Positions 8,257 through 17,384 of a stretch of 64,000 bases of DNA are shown here, one piece after another (position 1 is the first letter of the stretch; each line of letters opens with the position of its first letter). Position numbers and translations under genes: made by a program. The notes under the pieces are model-generated. The model was not told the DNA's origin and made no database searches. It worked only from the letters and a program-made list of their open reading frames with translations. Source of the DNA: JAVKBW01 sp964352715 (GTDB taxonomy: Bacteria; Pseudomonadota; Alphaproteobacteria; UBA8366; Aestuariispiraceae); contig CAYGSU010000002.1 of the NCBI GenBank assembly GCA_964352715.1, positions 62,001 through 126,000 on the forward strand. Reading direction: 5' to 3'.

Positions 8257-9417
8257 ATGCCGACCGACAGCACCCCTTCCGATCAGCCGTCCCTGTCGCC
8301 GACCGGCGACCCCTGGCTGCTGACGCCCGGACCGCTGACCACCTCTCCGGCAGTGAAACAGGCCATGCTGCATGACTATGGATCGCGCGATCACCACCTG
8401 ATTGCGATCAACAGAAAGGTTCGCGAACGGCTGGTAGACATCATTCATGGCGGTGACGCTTTTACCTGTGTCCCGTTGCAGGGCAGCGGAACTTTCGTTG
8501 TTGAAGCGATGATCGGCTCCTTCGCGCCGAAGGCGGGTCGTCTTCTGATCCTTGTCAACGGCGCCTATGGCAAGCGGATCGCCAAGATCTGCGACTATAT
8601 CGGCCGTGATTATGTGGTTCAGGAAACGGCTGAAAACGTGCCGGTCGACCCTGACCAACTGGATAAAGCGCTGGCGGCGGACAAGACCATCACGCATGTC
8701 GTCGTCGTGCATTGCGAAACCACGACGGGCATTCTCAATCCGATTGCGGACGTTGCGAAAGTTGTCGCGGCGCAGGGACGACGATTGCTGATCGATTCAA
8801 TGAGCGCCTTCGGGGCGCTGCCGATCGATTCCCGCGAAATACAGTTCGACGCGGTTGTCGCGTCGTCCAACAAGTGCCTCGAAGGAACGCCGGGGATGGG
8901 CTATTGCCTCGCCCGGATCTCCGCGCTCGAGGAAACCAAAGGCAATTCGCCTTCGCTTTCTTTCGATCTGTACGACCAGTGGACGGCAATGGAAAAGACT
9001 TCCCAGTGGCGCTTCACACCGCCGGTGCAGGTAATCGCCGGGTTCAACCAGGCGCTCGATGAATTTGAGGCTGAAGGCGGTGTCGCCGGCCGTGGTGGCC
9101 GCTATGCCGACAATTGTAAAACGCTGGTCGATGGCATGCGGCAACTCGGTTTCGAGACGCTTCTGCCTGACAATCTGCAGGCGCCGATTATCGTTACCTT
9201 TCTGATGCCCGCTGACCCGGCCTTTGATTTCCAGATATTCTACGATCGTTTGCGCGACCGCGGGTTTGTGATTTATCCCGGCAAGCTTACAGTGGCGGAA
9301 ACCTTCCGCATCGGCTGTATCGGCAAGCTGGGGCGCGAACAGATGCAGGGCGTATTGGCGGCGATCGAAAAGACGCTGGGCGAGATGGGTGTATCTAACC
9401 TTTCCGCCGCCGCCTGA
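8257..9417 (+). CDS. phnW: 2-aminoethylphosphonate--pyruvate aminotransferase
   Basis: 386 residues, close to the family norm of about 370. A class V PLP aminotransferase: LLTPGPLTTS near 21, LLIDSMSAFGA with D180 contacting the pyridine nitrogen, and the Schiff-base lysine K206 in ASSNKCLEG. It converts AEP and pyruvate to phosphonoacetaldehyde and alanine in the cytoplasm. The start was chosen at MPTDST because AGGAG lies at 8245-8249; the upstream in-frame extension has no such site. First gene of phnW-phnA-phnY. Confidence 0.95.
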   Translation: MPTDSTPSDQPSLSPTGDPWLLTPGPLTTSPAVKQAMLHDYGSRDHHLIAINRKVRERLVDIIHGGDAFTCVPLQGSGTFVVEAMIGSFAPKAGRLLILVNGAYGKRIAKICDYIGRDYVVQETAENVPVDPDQLDKALAADKTITHVVVVHCETTTGILNPIADVAKVVAAQGRRLLIDSMSAFGALPIDSREIQFDAVVASSNKCLEGTPGMGYCLARISALEETKGNSPSLSFDLYDQWTAMEKTSQWRFTPPVQVIAGFNQALDEFEAEGGVAGRGGRYADNCKTLVDGMRQLGFETLLPDNLQAPIIVTFLMPADPAFDFQIFYDRLRDRGFVIYPGKLTVAETFRIGCIGKLGREQMQGVLAAIEKTLGEMGVSNLSAAA

Positions 9418-9442
9418 ACAGATTTCCAGGAGAATTGCTACA

Positions 9443-10705
9443 ATGACCAACCATCCCGACAGTATCGAGCTGAATGGCCGCACCTATGCCTGGCCGCAGC
9501 AGCCGCTCGTCGTGATCTGCTGTGACGGCAGTGAACCAGAATACACCGATCGCGCCATGCGAGACGGCACGATGCCCAACCTTAAAAGAATCATGGAACG
9601 CGGGGAGGTCCATGTCGGCCGCTGCGTCATTCCAAGCTTCACCAACCCGAACAACCTTTCGATCGTCACCGGTCAGCCGCCTTCGGTGCATGGCATTTGC
9701 GGGAACTTTCTGTTCGACAAGGACAGCGGCGAAGAAGTGCTGATGAACGACCCGAAATACCTGCGTGTGCCGACAATCTTCGAAGCGTTCCAGAAGGCCG
9801 GCGGCAAGGTTGCTGTGCTGACTGCCAAGGACAAGCTGCGCCGTCTGCTGGGGCATGGCCTCTCTTTCGGAGATGGGTCGGCCGTCTGCTTTTCGTCCGA
9901 GCACGCGGATAAATGCACAATGGAAGAAAACGGTATCACCGATGTGCCGCAAATGGTCGGCATGGATGTGCCGGATGTGTATTCCGCCGAACTTTCTGAG
10001 TTTGTGTTTGCCGCCGGGGTAAAGTTGTTGAAATCCATGCAGCCGGACCTGCTGTATCTTTCGACCACCGACTACATCCAGCACAAGTTTGCTCCGGGAA
10101 CCGATGGCGCGAATGCGTTCTACGCGATGATTGACCGGTATCTGGGCGAAATCGATGCGGCGGGTGCGACCTTCGTCTTCACCGCCGATCACGGCATGAG
10201 CGCCAAACATACGGTCGCCGAAGAACCCGATATCCTGTATCTGCAGGAACTGCTCGACGACTGGTATGGTGCCGGGAAAACCCGTGTGATCCTGCCGATT
10301 ACCGATCCCTACGTCGTTCACCACGGGGCGCTTGGGTCATTCGCCACGGTCTATCTGGAAGACGGTGTCGATTCGGATGCTCTGATCGCCCGACTGCGGC
10401 TGCAGGATCTGATCGAGGTCGTATACACGCGGGAAGAAGGTTGCCGCGTCTTTGAACTGCCGGAAGACAGGGTCGGTGACATCATCGTCGTTTCCCGTGA
10501 TTCCAAGGTTCTTGGAACAACCGCTGAACGGCATGACCTGAGCGGGCTCAAGGAGCCTTTGCGGTCGCATGGCGGCATTTCGGAACAGCGCGTACCGGTT
10601 CTTGTGAACCGGCGGACCAGCGCAATGCCGGAAGGCCTGCGGAATTTCGATGCATTCTTCATTGGCTGTAACAACGTCGTCCTGAAACAGGATGCGGCGG
10701 CATAG
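9443..10705 (+). CDS. phnA: Phosphonoacetate hydrolase
   Basis: 420 residues, alkaline-phosphatase superfamily. Metal-binding D28 lies in CCDGSEPEY, the catalytic threonine T67 in SFTNPNN, and later metal ligands in STTDY and FTADHGMSAKH. It cleaves the C-P bond of phosphonoacetate to acetate and phosphate using zinc. AGGAGAA at 9428-9434 fixes the start at MTNHPD. It sits between phnW and phnY. In Sinorhizobium meliloti the same three enzymes form the PhnW-PhnY-PhnA route for AEP. Confidence 0.94.
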   Translation: MTNHPDSIELNGRTYAWPQQPLVVICCDGSEPEYTDRAMRDGTMPNLKRIMERGEVHVGRCVIPSFTNPNNLSIVTGQPPSVHGICGNFLFDKDSGEEVLMNDPKYLRVPTIFEAFQKAGGKVAVLTAKDKLRRLLGHGLSFGDGSAVCFSSEHADKCTMEENGITDVPQMVGMDVPDVYSAELSEFVFAAGVKLLKSMQPDLLYLSTTDYIQHKFAPGTDGANAFYAMIDRYLGEIDAAGATFVFTADHGMSAKHTVAEEPDILYLQELLDDWYGAGKTRVILPITDPYVVHHGALGSFATVYLEDGVDSDALIARLRLQDLIEVVYTREEGCRVFELPEDRVGDIIVVSRDSKVLGTTAERHDLSGLKEPLRSHGGISEQRVPVLVNRRTSAMPEGLRNFDAFFIGCNNVVLKQDAAA

Positions 10706-10716
10706 GATAGAGATTG

Positions 10717-12177
10717 ATGGATACCACCAGCACCAAACGGCCAATCATTCATGAAACAATGCGGATCGGCGGCGAAAAGGTTGACACGACCGAACGCGTG
10801 GAAGTGCGCTACCCCTATACGAACGAGGTTATCGGTACTGTGCCGGCCGGAACGTCGGCGCATGCAGCGCGCGCTTTCGAGATTGCAGCCGCATACAAGC
10901 CAAAGCTGAGCCGTTACGAACGGCAGCAGATTCTGTTTCGCGCGGCTGAGCTGATCCGCTCGCGCCGCGAAAGCCTTGCCGAGGTGCTGACGCTTGAACT
11001 GGGTATCTGCAACCAGCACGCTCTGTATGAAACGGGCCGGGCCTATGACGTGTTCACATTAGCCGGTCAGTTGGCGATCCTCGATGACGGGCAGATATTT
11101 TCCTGCGACCTGACACCGCAGGGCAAGGAACGGAAAATCTATACGAAGCGTGAACCGCTGAACGCCATATCGGCGATCACGCCATTCAACCACCCGCTCA
11201 ACATGGTTTCCCACAAGATTGCACCGTCCATTGCGACCAATAACTGCATGGTCTGCAAGCCGACCGAACTGACGCCGCTGACCGCGATCAGCCTTGCAGA
11301 CATTCTCTACGAAGCCGGCCTGCCGCCGGAAATGTTCCAGATCGTGACCGGCATGCCGCAGGATATCGGTGACGAGATGATCACCAACGAGAACATCGAC
11401 ATCATCACCTTCACCGGCGGCGTAAAGGTCGGCAAGATGATCGCCGAAAAGGCCGGCTATAAACGCGCGGCGCTTGAACTGGGCGGCAACGACCCGCTGA
11501 TCGTGCTGAACGATCTGTCGGATGTCGATCTGGAAAAAGCCGCAACGATTGCCGTTGCCGGGGCGACCGGTAATTCCGGCCAGCGCTGCACGGCGATCAA
11601 GCGCATCCTGGTTCAGGAAGATGTTGCGGAACGGTTCGTGCCGCTGGTTCTGGAACGGGCAAAGAAGATAAAGTTCGGGGATCCGCAGGATCCGGAAACC
11701 CAGCTTGGCTGTGTGATCCATGCCGAAGCGGCTGCCCTGTTCGAGGCTCGCGTCTATGCGGCGGAAAAGCAGGGGGCGAAAGTTCTGTATGATCCAGGCC
11801 GCAAGGGCGCCCTGTTGCCGCCAATCGTTGTCGACCATGTGCCGCATGAATCAGAGCTGGTCTATGAAGAGACATTCGGCCCCATCGTCCCCATTGTGCG
11901 GGTGCCGAACGATGACGAACAGGTCATGGCGATTTCCAATTCGACGCCCTTTGGTCTCTCCGCCGGCGTCTGCACCAACCGGCTTGACCGCATCACCGCC
12001 TTCATCGACGGGCTGGATGTCGGCACGGTCAATATCTGGGAACAGCCCGGATACCGGATCGAGATGTCGCCCTTCGGCGGGGTCAAGGATTCCGGTAACG
12101 GCGTTAAGGAAGGCGTGCTGGAAGCGATGAAATTCTTCACCAATGTGAAGACCTATTCGCTGCCCTGGCCGGTTTGA
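10717..12177 (+). CDS. phnY: Phosphonoacetaldehyde dehydrogenase
   Basis: 486 residues, an NAD(P)-dependent aldehyde dehydrogenase. The catalytic cysteine C291 lies in SGQRCTAIK and the general-base glutamate E254 in LELGGNDP. The nucleotide-binding FTGG motif is near 232. C291 matches the catalytic position I recall for characterised S. meliloti PhnY. It oxidises phosphonoacetaldehyde to phosphonoacetate, feeding PhnA. An in-frame TTG is 3 bases upstream, but the ATG is the simpler start. It follows phnA by 11 bp and so is cotranscribed. Confidence 0.93.
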   Translation: MDTTSTKRPIIHETMRIGGEKVDTTERVEVRYPYTNEVIGTVPAGTSAHAARAFEIAAAYKPKLSRYERQQILFRAAELIRSRRESLAEVLTLELGICNQHALYETGRAYDVFTLAGQLAILDDGQIFSCDLTPQGKERKIYTKREPLNAISAITPFNHPLNMVSHKIAPSIATNNCMVCKPTELTPLTAISLADILYEAGLPPEMFQIVTGMPQDIGDEMITNENIDIITFTGGVKVGKMIAEKAGYKRAALELGGNDPLIVLNDLSDVDLEKAATIAVAGATGNSGQRCTAIKRILVQEDVAERFVPLVLERAKKIKFGDPQDPETQLGCVIHAEAAALFEARVYAAEKQGAKVLYDPGRKGALLPPIVVDHVPHESELVYEETFGPIVPIVRVPNDDEQVMAISNSTPFGLSAGVCTNRLDRITAFIDGLDVGTVNIWEQPGYRIEMSPFGGVKDSGNGVKEGVLEAMKFFTNVKTYSLPWPV

Positions 12178-12314
12178 CCGGAGACCGGTGAAGCGCGTTC
12201 CTGCGGGCTTGATTTCCCCTGAAATGGGGGCAGACTGGAATTGTGCGATCCAATCGTCACTGGTAGACGGATGCTGCAATACAGTCTCCATGCATTTCAG
12301 AGAGGCCAGAAATC

Positions 12315-13538
12315 GTGACCGATCCGTTTGTTATTATCGGGGCAAGCCATGCAGGCGTTTCGCTGGCGGGTACATTGCGCAAGAAGGGCTGGACTGACGG
12401 TATCGTCATGCTCGAACGGCAGACCGGTACGCCGATCCAGCGACCGCCTCTTTCAAAATCTGCATTGAAGGACGACTGGCCGGAGGACCGGAACTACATC
12501 CAGTCGGCCGACTGGTACGGAAAACAGGATATCGATCTCAGGACAGGCGTTTCGGTGACGGGAATCGATCCGTTGAACCGTACGGTTACGACAGATAGCG
12601 GTGAGAGTTTCGTTTTTTCCCGGTTGGCGCTTGCGACCGGGGCCAGCCCGCGCCGGTTGAACTGTCCGGGGCATGACCTTCCGGGTATTCATTATGTTCG
12701 AACGTTGGGCGATGCCTATGCCTTACGGGATGATCTGCGTTCGGCAACGAATGTCGTTGTGGTCGGCGGTGGGTATATCGGTCTGGAAGCCGCAGCATGC
12801 ATGCGCGATATGGGCAAGACTGTCACGGTGATTGAAATGGAAGACCGGCTGCTGGCCCGGGTGGCCACGCCGGAAACATCCGCCTTTTTCGAACGTCTGC
12901 ATGAAAGCCATGGCGTAAAGCTGGTGAAGGGGCTTGGCACATCGGCGCTCGAAGGGCACGGGCGGGTCGAGCAGGTTGTTTTGACCAATGGCGACCGGAT
13001 CGCGGCGGATGTCGTTGTTGTCGGTATCGGCGTTATTCCGGATCTGGAGTTGCTGGAAGACCTTGGCGAAACCAACGTCAACGGCGTTGCGGTCAACCGG
13101 AACTGTCAGACCAAACATCCGGAAATCTACGCCATTGGCGATATCGCCAAACTCGACTGGCCGTTCGCCTCGATGCGGGTGGAATCCATCCACAATGCAC
13201 AATACACGGCATCGCTGGCGGCGCATCACGCCCTGAATATCCAACGACCGGATTATGAGACGCCCTGGTTCTGGTCGGACCAGCACGGTGGCAAGCTGCA
13301 ATCCGTCGGCGTTCCGATGGCGTGGGATGAAGTGGTCTGGCGCGATGGCGACGGGCCGGAATCCGGCGCGGCCTTTTCGTTTCGTGAAGGACAGCTTGTT
13401 TCTGTCGAAGCGTTCAACCTAGTGCCGGCCTTCATGCTCGGCAAGAAGCTGTTCGCCGGACTGAGCGATGTCACCAAGGCCGAGATCGAGGATCCGGCTT
13501 CCGATCTTCGCGCGCTGATGAAACGCAAACCTGCCTGA
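12315..13538 (+). CDS. FAD/NAD(P)H-dependent ferredoxin reductase-like oxidoreductase
   Basis: 407 residues. The FAD Rossmann motif G-A-S-H-A-G is near residue 8 (ferredoxin reductases of oxygenases often have this GxSxAG form). The NAD-binding VVVGGGYIGLEAAA is near 150, and a second FAD motif IYAIGDIA near 275. The C-terminal reductase domain is typical of rubredoxin/putidaredoxin reductases. GTG start. No ferredoxin or oxygenase component lies next to it. It follows phnY by 137 bp with a small hairpin but no clear terminator, so it may belong to the phosphonate operon. Confidence 0.85.
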   Translation: MTDPFVIIGASHAGVSLAGTLRKKGWTDGIVMLERQTGTPIQRPPLSKSALKDDWPEDRNYIQSADWYGKQDIDLRTGVSVTGIDPLNRTVTTDSGESFVFSRLALATGASPRRLNCPGHDLPGIHYVRTLGDAYALRDDLRSATNVVVVGGGYIGLEAAACMRDMGKTVTVIEMEDRLLARVATPETSAFFERLHESHGVKLVKGLGTSALEGHGRVEQVVLTNGDRIAADVVVVGIGVIPDLELLEDLGETNVNGVAVNRNCQTKHPEIYAIGDIAKLDWPFASMRVESIHNAQYTASLAAHHALNIQRPDYETPWFWSDQHGGKLQSVGVPMAWDEVVWRDGDGPESGAAFSFREGQLVSVEAFNLVPAFMLGKKLFAGLSDVTKAEIEDPASDLRALMKRKPA

Positions 13539-13558
13539 CCGTAGGAAACCCTACCGCC

Positions 13559-14779
13559 ATGTCGCCTTCACCTATCATCAGTACGCCGGCCCGATCACGA
13601 TATGATGTCGTTATCGTTGGTGGCGCGATACTCGGCTCGTCGGTGGCGTGGTTTCTGACCGACAACCCGGATTTCGACGGATCGATCCTGGTCGTGGAAC
13701 GCGATTTCGATTATCGGTTCGCGTCGACATCGCATACGAATAGCTGCATCCGGCAGCAGTTCTCGCAGGAAATCAATGTCAGGATTTCTCAGTTCGGGGC
13801 CGACTTCATCAAGAACTTCCGGTCTTTCATGGGCAATGATGGGCGCGTTCCCGAGCTTACCCTGCAGTCATTCGGCTATCTGTTCCTAGCCGGCAGCGAG
13901 GATTTTGCCGAAGTGCTGCGGGAAAACCAGACAATGCAGGCGGCCTGTGGCGCAGGAACAAGAATATTGTCGGTCGAGGATATCCGGCAGGCGTATCCGT
14001 TCTATGCGCTCGACGATATCGTCCTGGGCAGCCACAACCCGGTCAACGAAGGGTATTTCGACGGCAACACGATGTTCGACTGGTTCAAACGATCGGCGCG
14101 GGAACGCGGGGCCGAGTATATCCACAATGAAGTTGTCGCAATGACCCGCGACAAGACCGGACAGCGTGTCGAAAGCATAACCCTGAAGTCCGGCGAAACG
14201 ATTGCATGCGGCACGGTGGTGAATGCCTCCGGCCCGCGTGCAGCGCTGACATCGCGCATGGCCGGCATCGACATTCCGGTCGAACCCAGAAAGCGCTACA
14301 CCTTTGTATTCGATGCGGAAACACCGCTGGATCGCGACCTGCCACTGACGATTGATCCGTCCGGTGTCCATATGCGCACTGACGGGGCGTATTATATGGC
14401 CGGGTGCCCGCCTGACGACGATCCGGCGGTCGAATTCACGGATTTCCAGGAAGATCACAGCCTTTGGGAAGAAAAGGCATGGCCCGCCATAGCAACGCGA
14501 ATTCCTCAGTTCGAAGCGATCAAGCTGGTGAATTCCTGGGTAGGTCATTACGCCTACAACACGTTCGACCAGAACGCGATTGTCGGGCCTCATCCCGATG
14601 TCGGTAACTTCATGTTCGTGAATGGCTTTTCCGGGCACGGATTGCAACAATCGCCGGCGATGGGGCGGGGAACGGCCGAATACATCATCCACGGTGGGTA
14701 TCGGACGCTTGATCTGACGCCGCTTGGCTTTTCCCGGACATTGCAGGCAAGAAGCACGGTCGAGAAGGCCGTGATCTGA
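13559..14779 (+). CDS. FAD-dependent amine/amino-acid oxidase (DadA/glycine oxidase fold)
   Basis: 406 residues. The N-terminal GxGxxG-like FAD site is VVIVGGAILGSSVAW (residues 15-30), followed by a substrate domain. The C-terminal FAD-closing segment is NGFSGHGLQQSPAMGRG. The fold oxidises primary or secondary amines to imines. In phosphonate islands of other proteobacteria, flavoproteins of this family (PbfC/PbfD types) oxidise N-methyl-AEP or AEP to phosphonoacetaldehyde. That role fits the neighbouring phnA-phnY genes but is an inference. The gene is 20 bp downstream of the reductase gene. Confidence 0.85.
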   Translation: MSPSPIISTPARSRYDVVIVGGAILGSSVAWFLTDNPDFDGSILVVERDFDYRFASTSHTNSCIRQQFSQEINVRISQFGADFIKNFRSFMGNDGRVPELTLQSFGYLFLAGSEDFAEVLRENQTMQAACGAGTRILSVEDIRQAYPFYALDDIVLGSHNPVNEGYFDGNTMFDWFKRSARERGAEYIHNEVVAMTRDKTGQRVESITLKSGETIACGTVVNASGPRAALTSRMAGIDIPVEPRKRYTFVFDAETPLDRDLPLTIDPSGVHMRTDGAYYMAGCPPDDDPAVEFTDFQEDHSLWEEKAWPAIATRIPQFEAIKLVNSWVGHYAYNTFDQNAIVGPHPDVGNFMFVNGFSGHGLQQSPAMGRGTAEYIIHGGYRTLDLTPLGFSRTLQARSTVEKAVI

Positions 14780-14813
14780 CCCCGTTTCTCTTGCGAAGGA
14801 AATAGCAACGCCC

Positions 14814-16037
14814 GTGGCAATCGCCCAATCAACGTCCGAGGTGCCGGCATATACGCGAAGACAGTCAGTGCTGATCATGGTCAGCGCGATGTTGCTGTCG
14901 ATGATTCTGGGATCAATCCATGCGTTTTCGGTCTTGTTGCCGGCGATGGAAACGACATTCGGTGCAAGTCGGACCCAGGCCAGCCTGACCTATTCCTTTG
15001 CACTGATCGCCCTTGCGATTGCCGTTCTGGTCGGCCATCGCGCCTATGCGAAAGTGCGGCCCGCAATCTTCGTGGCGGGGACCGGCCTGCTGGCGGCGGC
15101 CGGGTGTCTTGTCGCCGGGTTCGGCGGTTCGCTCGCCATGAGCTGGATTGGCTACAGCCTGCTGTTTGGCGCGGCTAATGGGCTCGGATACGGCTATGCT
15201 TTGCAGTTCTCTGGACAGGCCGTGCCGTCGAATAACGGATTTGCCATGGGCGCCGTTACCGCCGCCTATGCCGTCGGTGCGGTTGTTGCGCCGGTTCCGC
15301 TGTCGCTTGCTCTTCAGGCGGGCGGCTGGCCCGGTGCACTTGGTCTGATGGCCGTGGCCGTGGTGGCTGTCGCTGCGACAAGTGCGCTGTTGCTGGCCCT
15401 GTCCGGCGCAATGTATGGCCATGTGCAGTCGGTACAGGCCGACGGCGCCATGACAATCAAGGGGAAAACCGTCGCGATTCTGTGGTTTGCTTATGCCTGT
15501 TCGGTAACGGCGGGACTGATGGCAATCGGCCATGCCACGGGAATCGCCAGAACGTCGGGCGTTGACGATTGGTGGGTCGTCGCCGCGCCGATCATCATTG
15601 CACTGTCCAATATGGTCGGCAGTATCCTGTGCGGGGTTCTGCTGGACAGAATTCCGGGTCGGCCGATCCTGTGCAGCCTTGCGATTGTTTCGTCCGGTGC
15701 GCTGTTCGCCATGGCTGTCTTTGGCGGTATGGGAATTACGATGATGGGGCTGGCCATCGTCGGCTTTATCTATGGCGGCACGATATCGGTCTATCCGGCG
15801 TTTATTTCCAAGTGTTTTGGCGTCGCCACTGGCACGGTTGTCTACGGCAGGGTGTTTACGGCCTGGGCGGCGGCCGGGCTGCTTGGTCCGGCCAGCGCCG
15901 GCATTTTGTTCGATCTATACGCTGATTACAGCATCGCCTTGGCGGTGGCGGGCGTAATTGGGCTCGGCGCGCTGATCGTGGTGAAGATGCCGGACGGCAA
16001 AGCCGGACAGGTGGGTCAGGTGGTCGAGGACATGTAA
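14814..16037 (+). CDS. Major facilitator superfamily transporter
   Basis: 407 residues with about 12 hydrophobic segments, two six-helix halves with a central hydrophilic loop near 200-212 (HVQSVQADG). The short loop after TM2 (GHRAYAKVRPA) and the general layout recall the oxalate/formate and monocarboxylate groups of the MFS, but the substrate is unknown. GTG start with GAAGGA upstream. It is 34 bp downstream of the amine oxidase gene and in line with it, so it may import an amine or organic acid used by the same pathway. Confidence 0.8.
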   Translation: MAIAQSTSEVPAYTRRQSVLIMVSAMLLSMILGSIHAFSVLLPAMETTFGASRTQASLTYSFALIALAIAVLVGHRAYAKVRPAIFVAGTGLLAAAGCLVAGFGGSLAMSWIGYSLLFGAANGLGYGYALQFSGQAVPSNNGFAMGAVTAAYAVGAVVAPVPLSLALQAGGWPGALGLMAVAVVAVAATSALLLALSGAMYGHVQSVQADGAMTIKGKTVAILWFAYACSVTAGLMAIGHATGIARTSGVDDWWVVAAPIIIALSNMVGSILCGVLLDRIPGRPILCSLAIVSSGALFAMAVFGGMGITMMGLAIVGFIYGGTISVYPAFISKCFGVATGTVVYGRVFTAWAAAGLLGPASAGILFDLYADYSIALAVAGVIGLGALIVVKMPDGKAGQVGQVVEDM

Positions 16038-16074
16038 TGGCGAATTCGGTCTGCTGATGTTCCGGTGCTGATGG

Positions 16075-16848
16075 TCAGCTTCGGGCGCTGGCCATTGTAA
16101 CACCGCCATCGACGATAATAGTTTGTCCCGTAATGAAAGCGCCGGCGGGGGCGGCGAGGCAGACTGCTACGCCGGAAATATCGTCCGGCTCGCCGATGCG
16201 ACCCAACGGATAAACCGCCTCGACCTTTTTCAGGCGCTCGGGGTCTTCCCATAACGCTCTGGCGAAGTCTGTCTTGACCAGGCCGGGTGCAATGCAATTG
16301 ACCCTTATGTTCTTCTTGCCCCAACCAACGGCCAGACTGCGCGCCATCGACCCGACGGCGGCTTTCGACATGCCATACGCGCCGATATCATCGGTGCCGC
16401 GAATGCCGGCGACGCTGTGCAGCAGAATGACCGCACCGCCGCCTCGTTCCGCCATTTCAGGCAACACGGCTTTGCAAAGCCAGAGATTGGATTTTAGGTT
16501 GGTGTCGATGATCTTGTTGAAGGCAGGTTCTTCGACATCGGTGATTGGACCGTAGTGCGGGTTTGTTGCGGCGTTGCCGACAAGAATATCGATGCCACCA
16601 AAGGCTTTTCTCGCTTCGCCAACCATGTGGTCGATATCGGCGAGACTTGAAATATTGCAGGCGATTGCAATTGCCTTGCCGCCGGCTTTGGTAATTTCCT
16701 CGACAACTTCGTTGCAGGCTTCGATCTTGCGGCTGGTCACCACGACACGCGCACCGGCTTCCGCCATGCGGAATGCAATTGCACGACCGATCCCTCTCGA
16801 TCCGCCTGTTACAATCGCTGTTTTATCCTTCAGGCTGAACAGATCCAT
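16075..16848 (-). CDS. Short-chain dehydrogenase/reductase
   Basis: 257 residues, a classical SDR. The cofactor motif TGGSRGIGRAIA is at 15-26 and the NAG-equivalent VGNAATN near 88. Catalytic Ser is in LLHSVAGIRG, and the Y-x-x-x-K pair is in AYGMSKAA. The C-terminal IVDGG motif is present. The R just after the glycine motif (R-K-I in VVTSRKIE) would favour NADPH. Substrate unknown. It converges on the MFS gene and its 5' side faces an assembly gap, so its operon context is cut off. Confidence 0.88.
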   Translation of the reverse strand: MDLFSLKDKTAIVTGGSRGIGRAIAFRMAEAGARVVVTSRKIEACNEVVEEITKAGGKAIAIACNISSLADIDHMVGEARKAFGGIDILVGNAATNPHYGPITDVEEPAFNKIIDTNLKSNLWLCKAVLPEMAERGGGAVILLHSVAGIRGTDDIGAYGMSKAAVGSMARSLAVGWGKKNIRVNCIAPGLVKTDFARALWEDPERLKKVEAVYPLGRIGEPDDISGVAVCLAAPAGAFITGQTIIVDGGVTMASARS

Positions 16849-16926
16849 CTTGTTTTCTCGCTCTGGTATTTGCGTTGTTTCGCGGGAAGCCTAGCAATCG
16901 TATCTCGTTCGGCAAGTAAAATGCGG

Positions 16927-17026
16927 NNNNNNNNNNNNNNNNNNNNNNNNNNNNNNNNNNNNNNNNNNNNNNNNNNNNNNNNNNNNNNNNNNNNNNNNNN
17001 NNNNNNNNNNNNNNNNNNNNNNNNNN
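16927..17026. other. Assembly gap (100 N)
   Basis: Exactly 100 unknown bases, the conventional size for a scaffold gap of unknown length. Sequence order across this point, and the link between the accessory region and the photosynthesis cluster, depends on scaffolding. Confidence 0.99.
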
Positions 17027-17365
17027 TCGATGATTGTCGAATTCAAGCGAAACACCGCGCCGGTTATCCTCGCCGATCATCTGCTGTCTTCTGAACGCAG
17101 ATACTTCGACAACATCTGGCTTAACGGCGGTTATCTGTTGGGGCCTTATTACAATGCCTATCTTCGCGGTATTCCAGGCGGCTTCTATTCCCTCAAGCAA
17201 GCTGCGCCGGATGCTTTCACAAAAAGCGAGTATTACAGGATTTATTTTCGTCATGTCGGACAGTCCGATATGGCCGGTTACGTCGCCTGGCCGAGGCCCG
17301 AACAATGCAGGAGAACAGGAAGTTTCAATCTGATGCTAACGAACCGGACAGGGATTCGTCGTTAG
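17027..17365 (+). pseudogene. Fragment resembling the N-terminal domain of a LuxR-family regulator
   Basis: An open frame runs from the gap edge for about 112 residues. Segments such as LLSSERRYFDNIW, GPYYNAYLRGIPGGF and APDAFTKSEYYRIYF resemble the N-terminal ligand domain of a group of LuxR-type regulators found near amine and betaine genes. The frame stops before any helix-turn-helix, and its last 25 residues no longer look like the family. The N terminus is lost in the gap. It is most likely a decayed or truncated gene. The family call is tentative. Confidence 0.45.
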
Positions 17366-17384
17366 CGTCATTTGCAAGCAATAG

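Noticed and set aside
12210..12235. CCCC-TGAAAT-GGGG hairpin between phnY and the reductase gene
   Set aside because: The stem is short and no T-run follows, so I do not call it a terminator.
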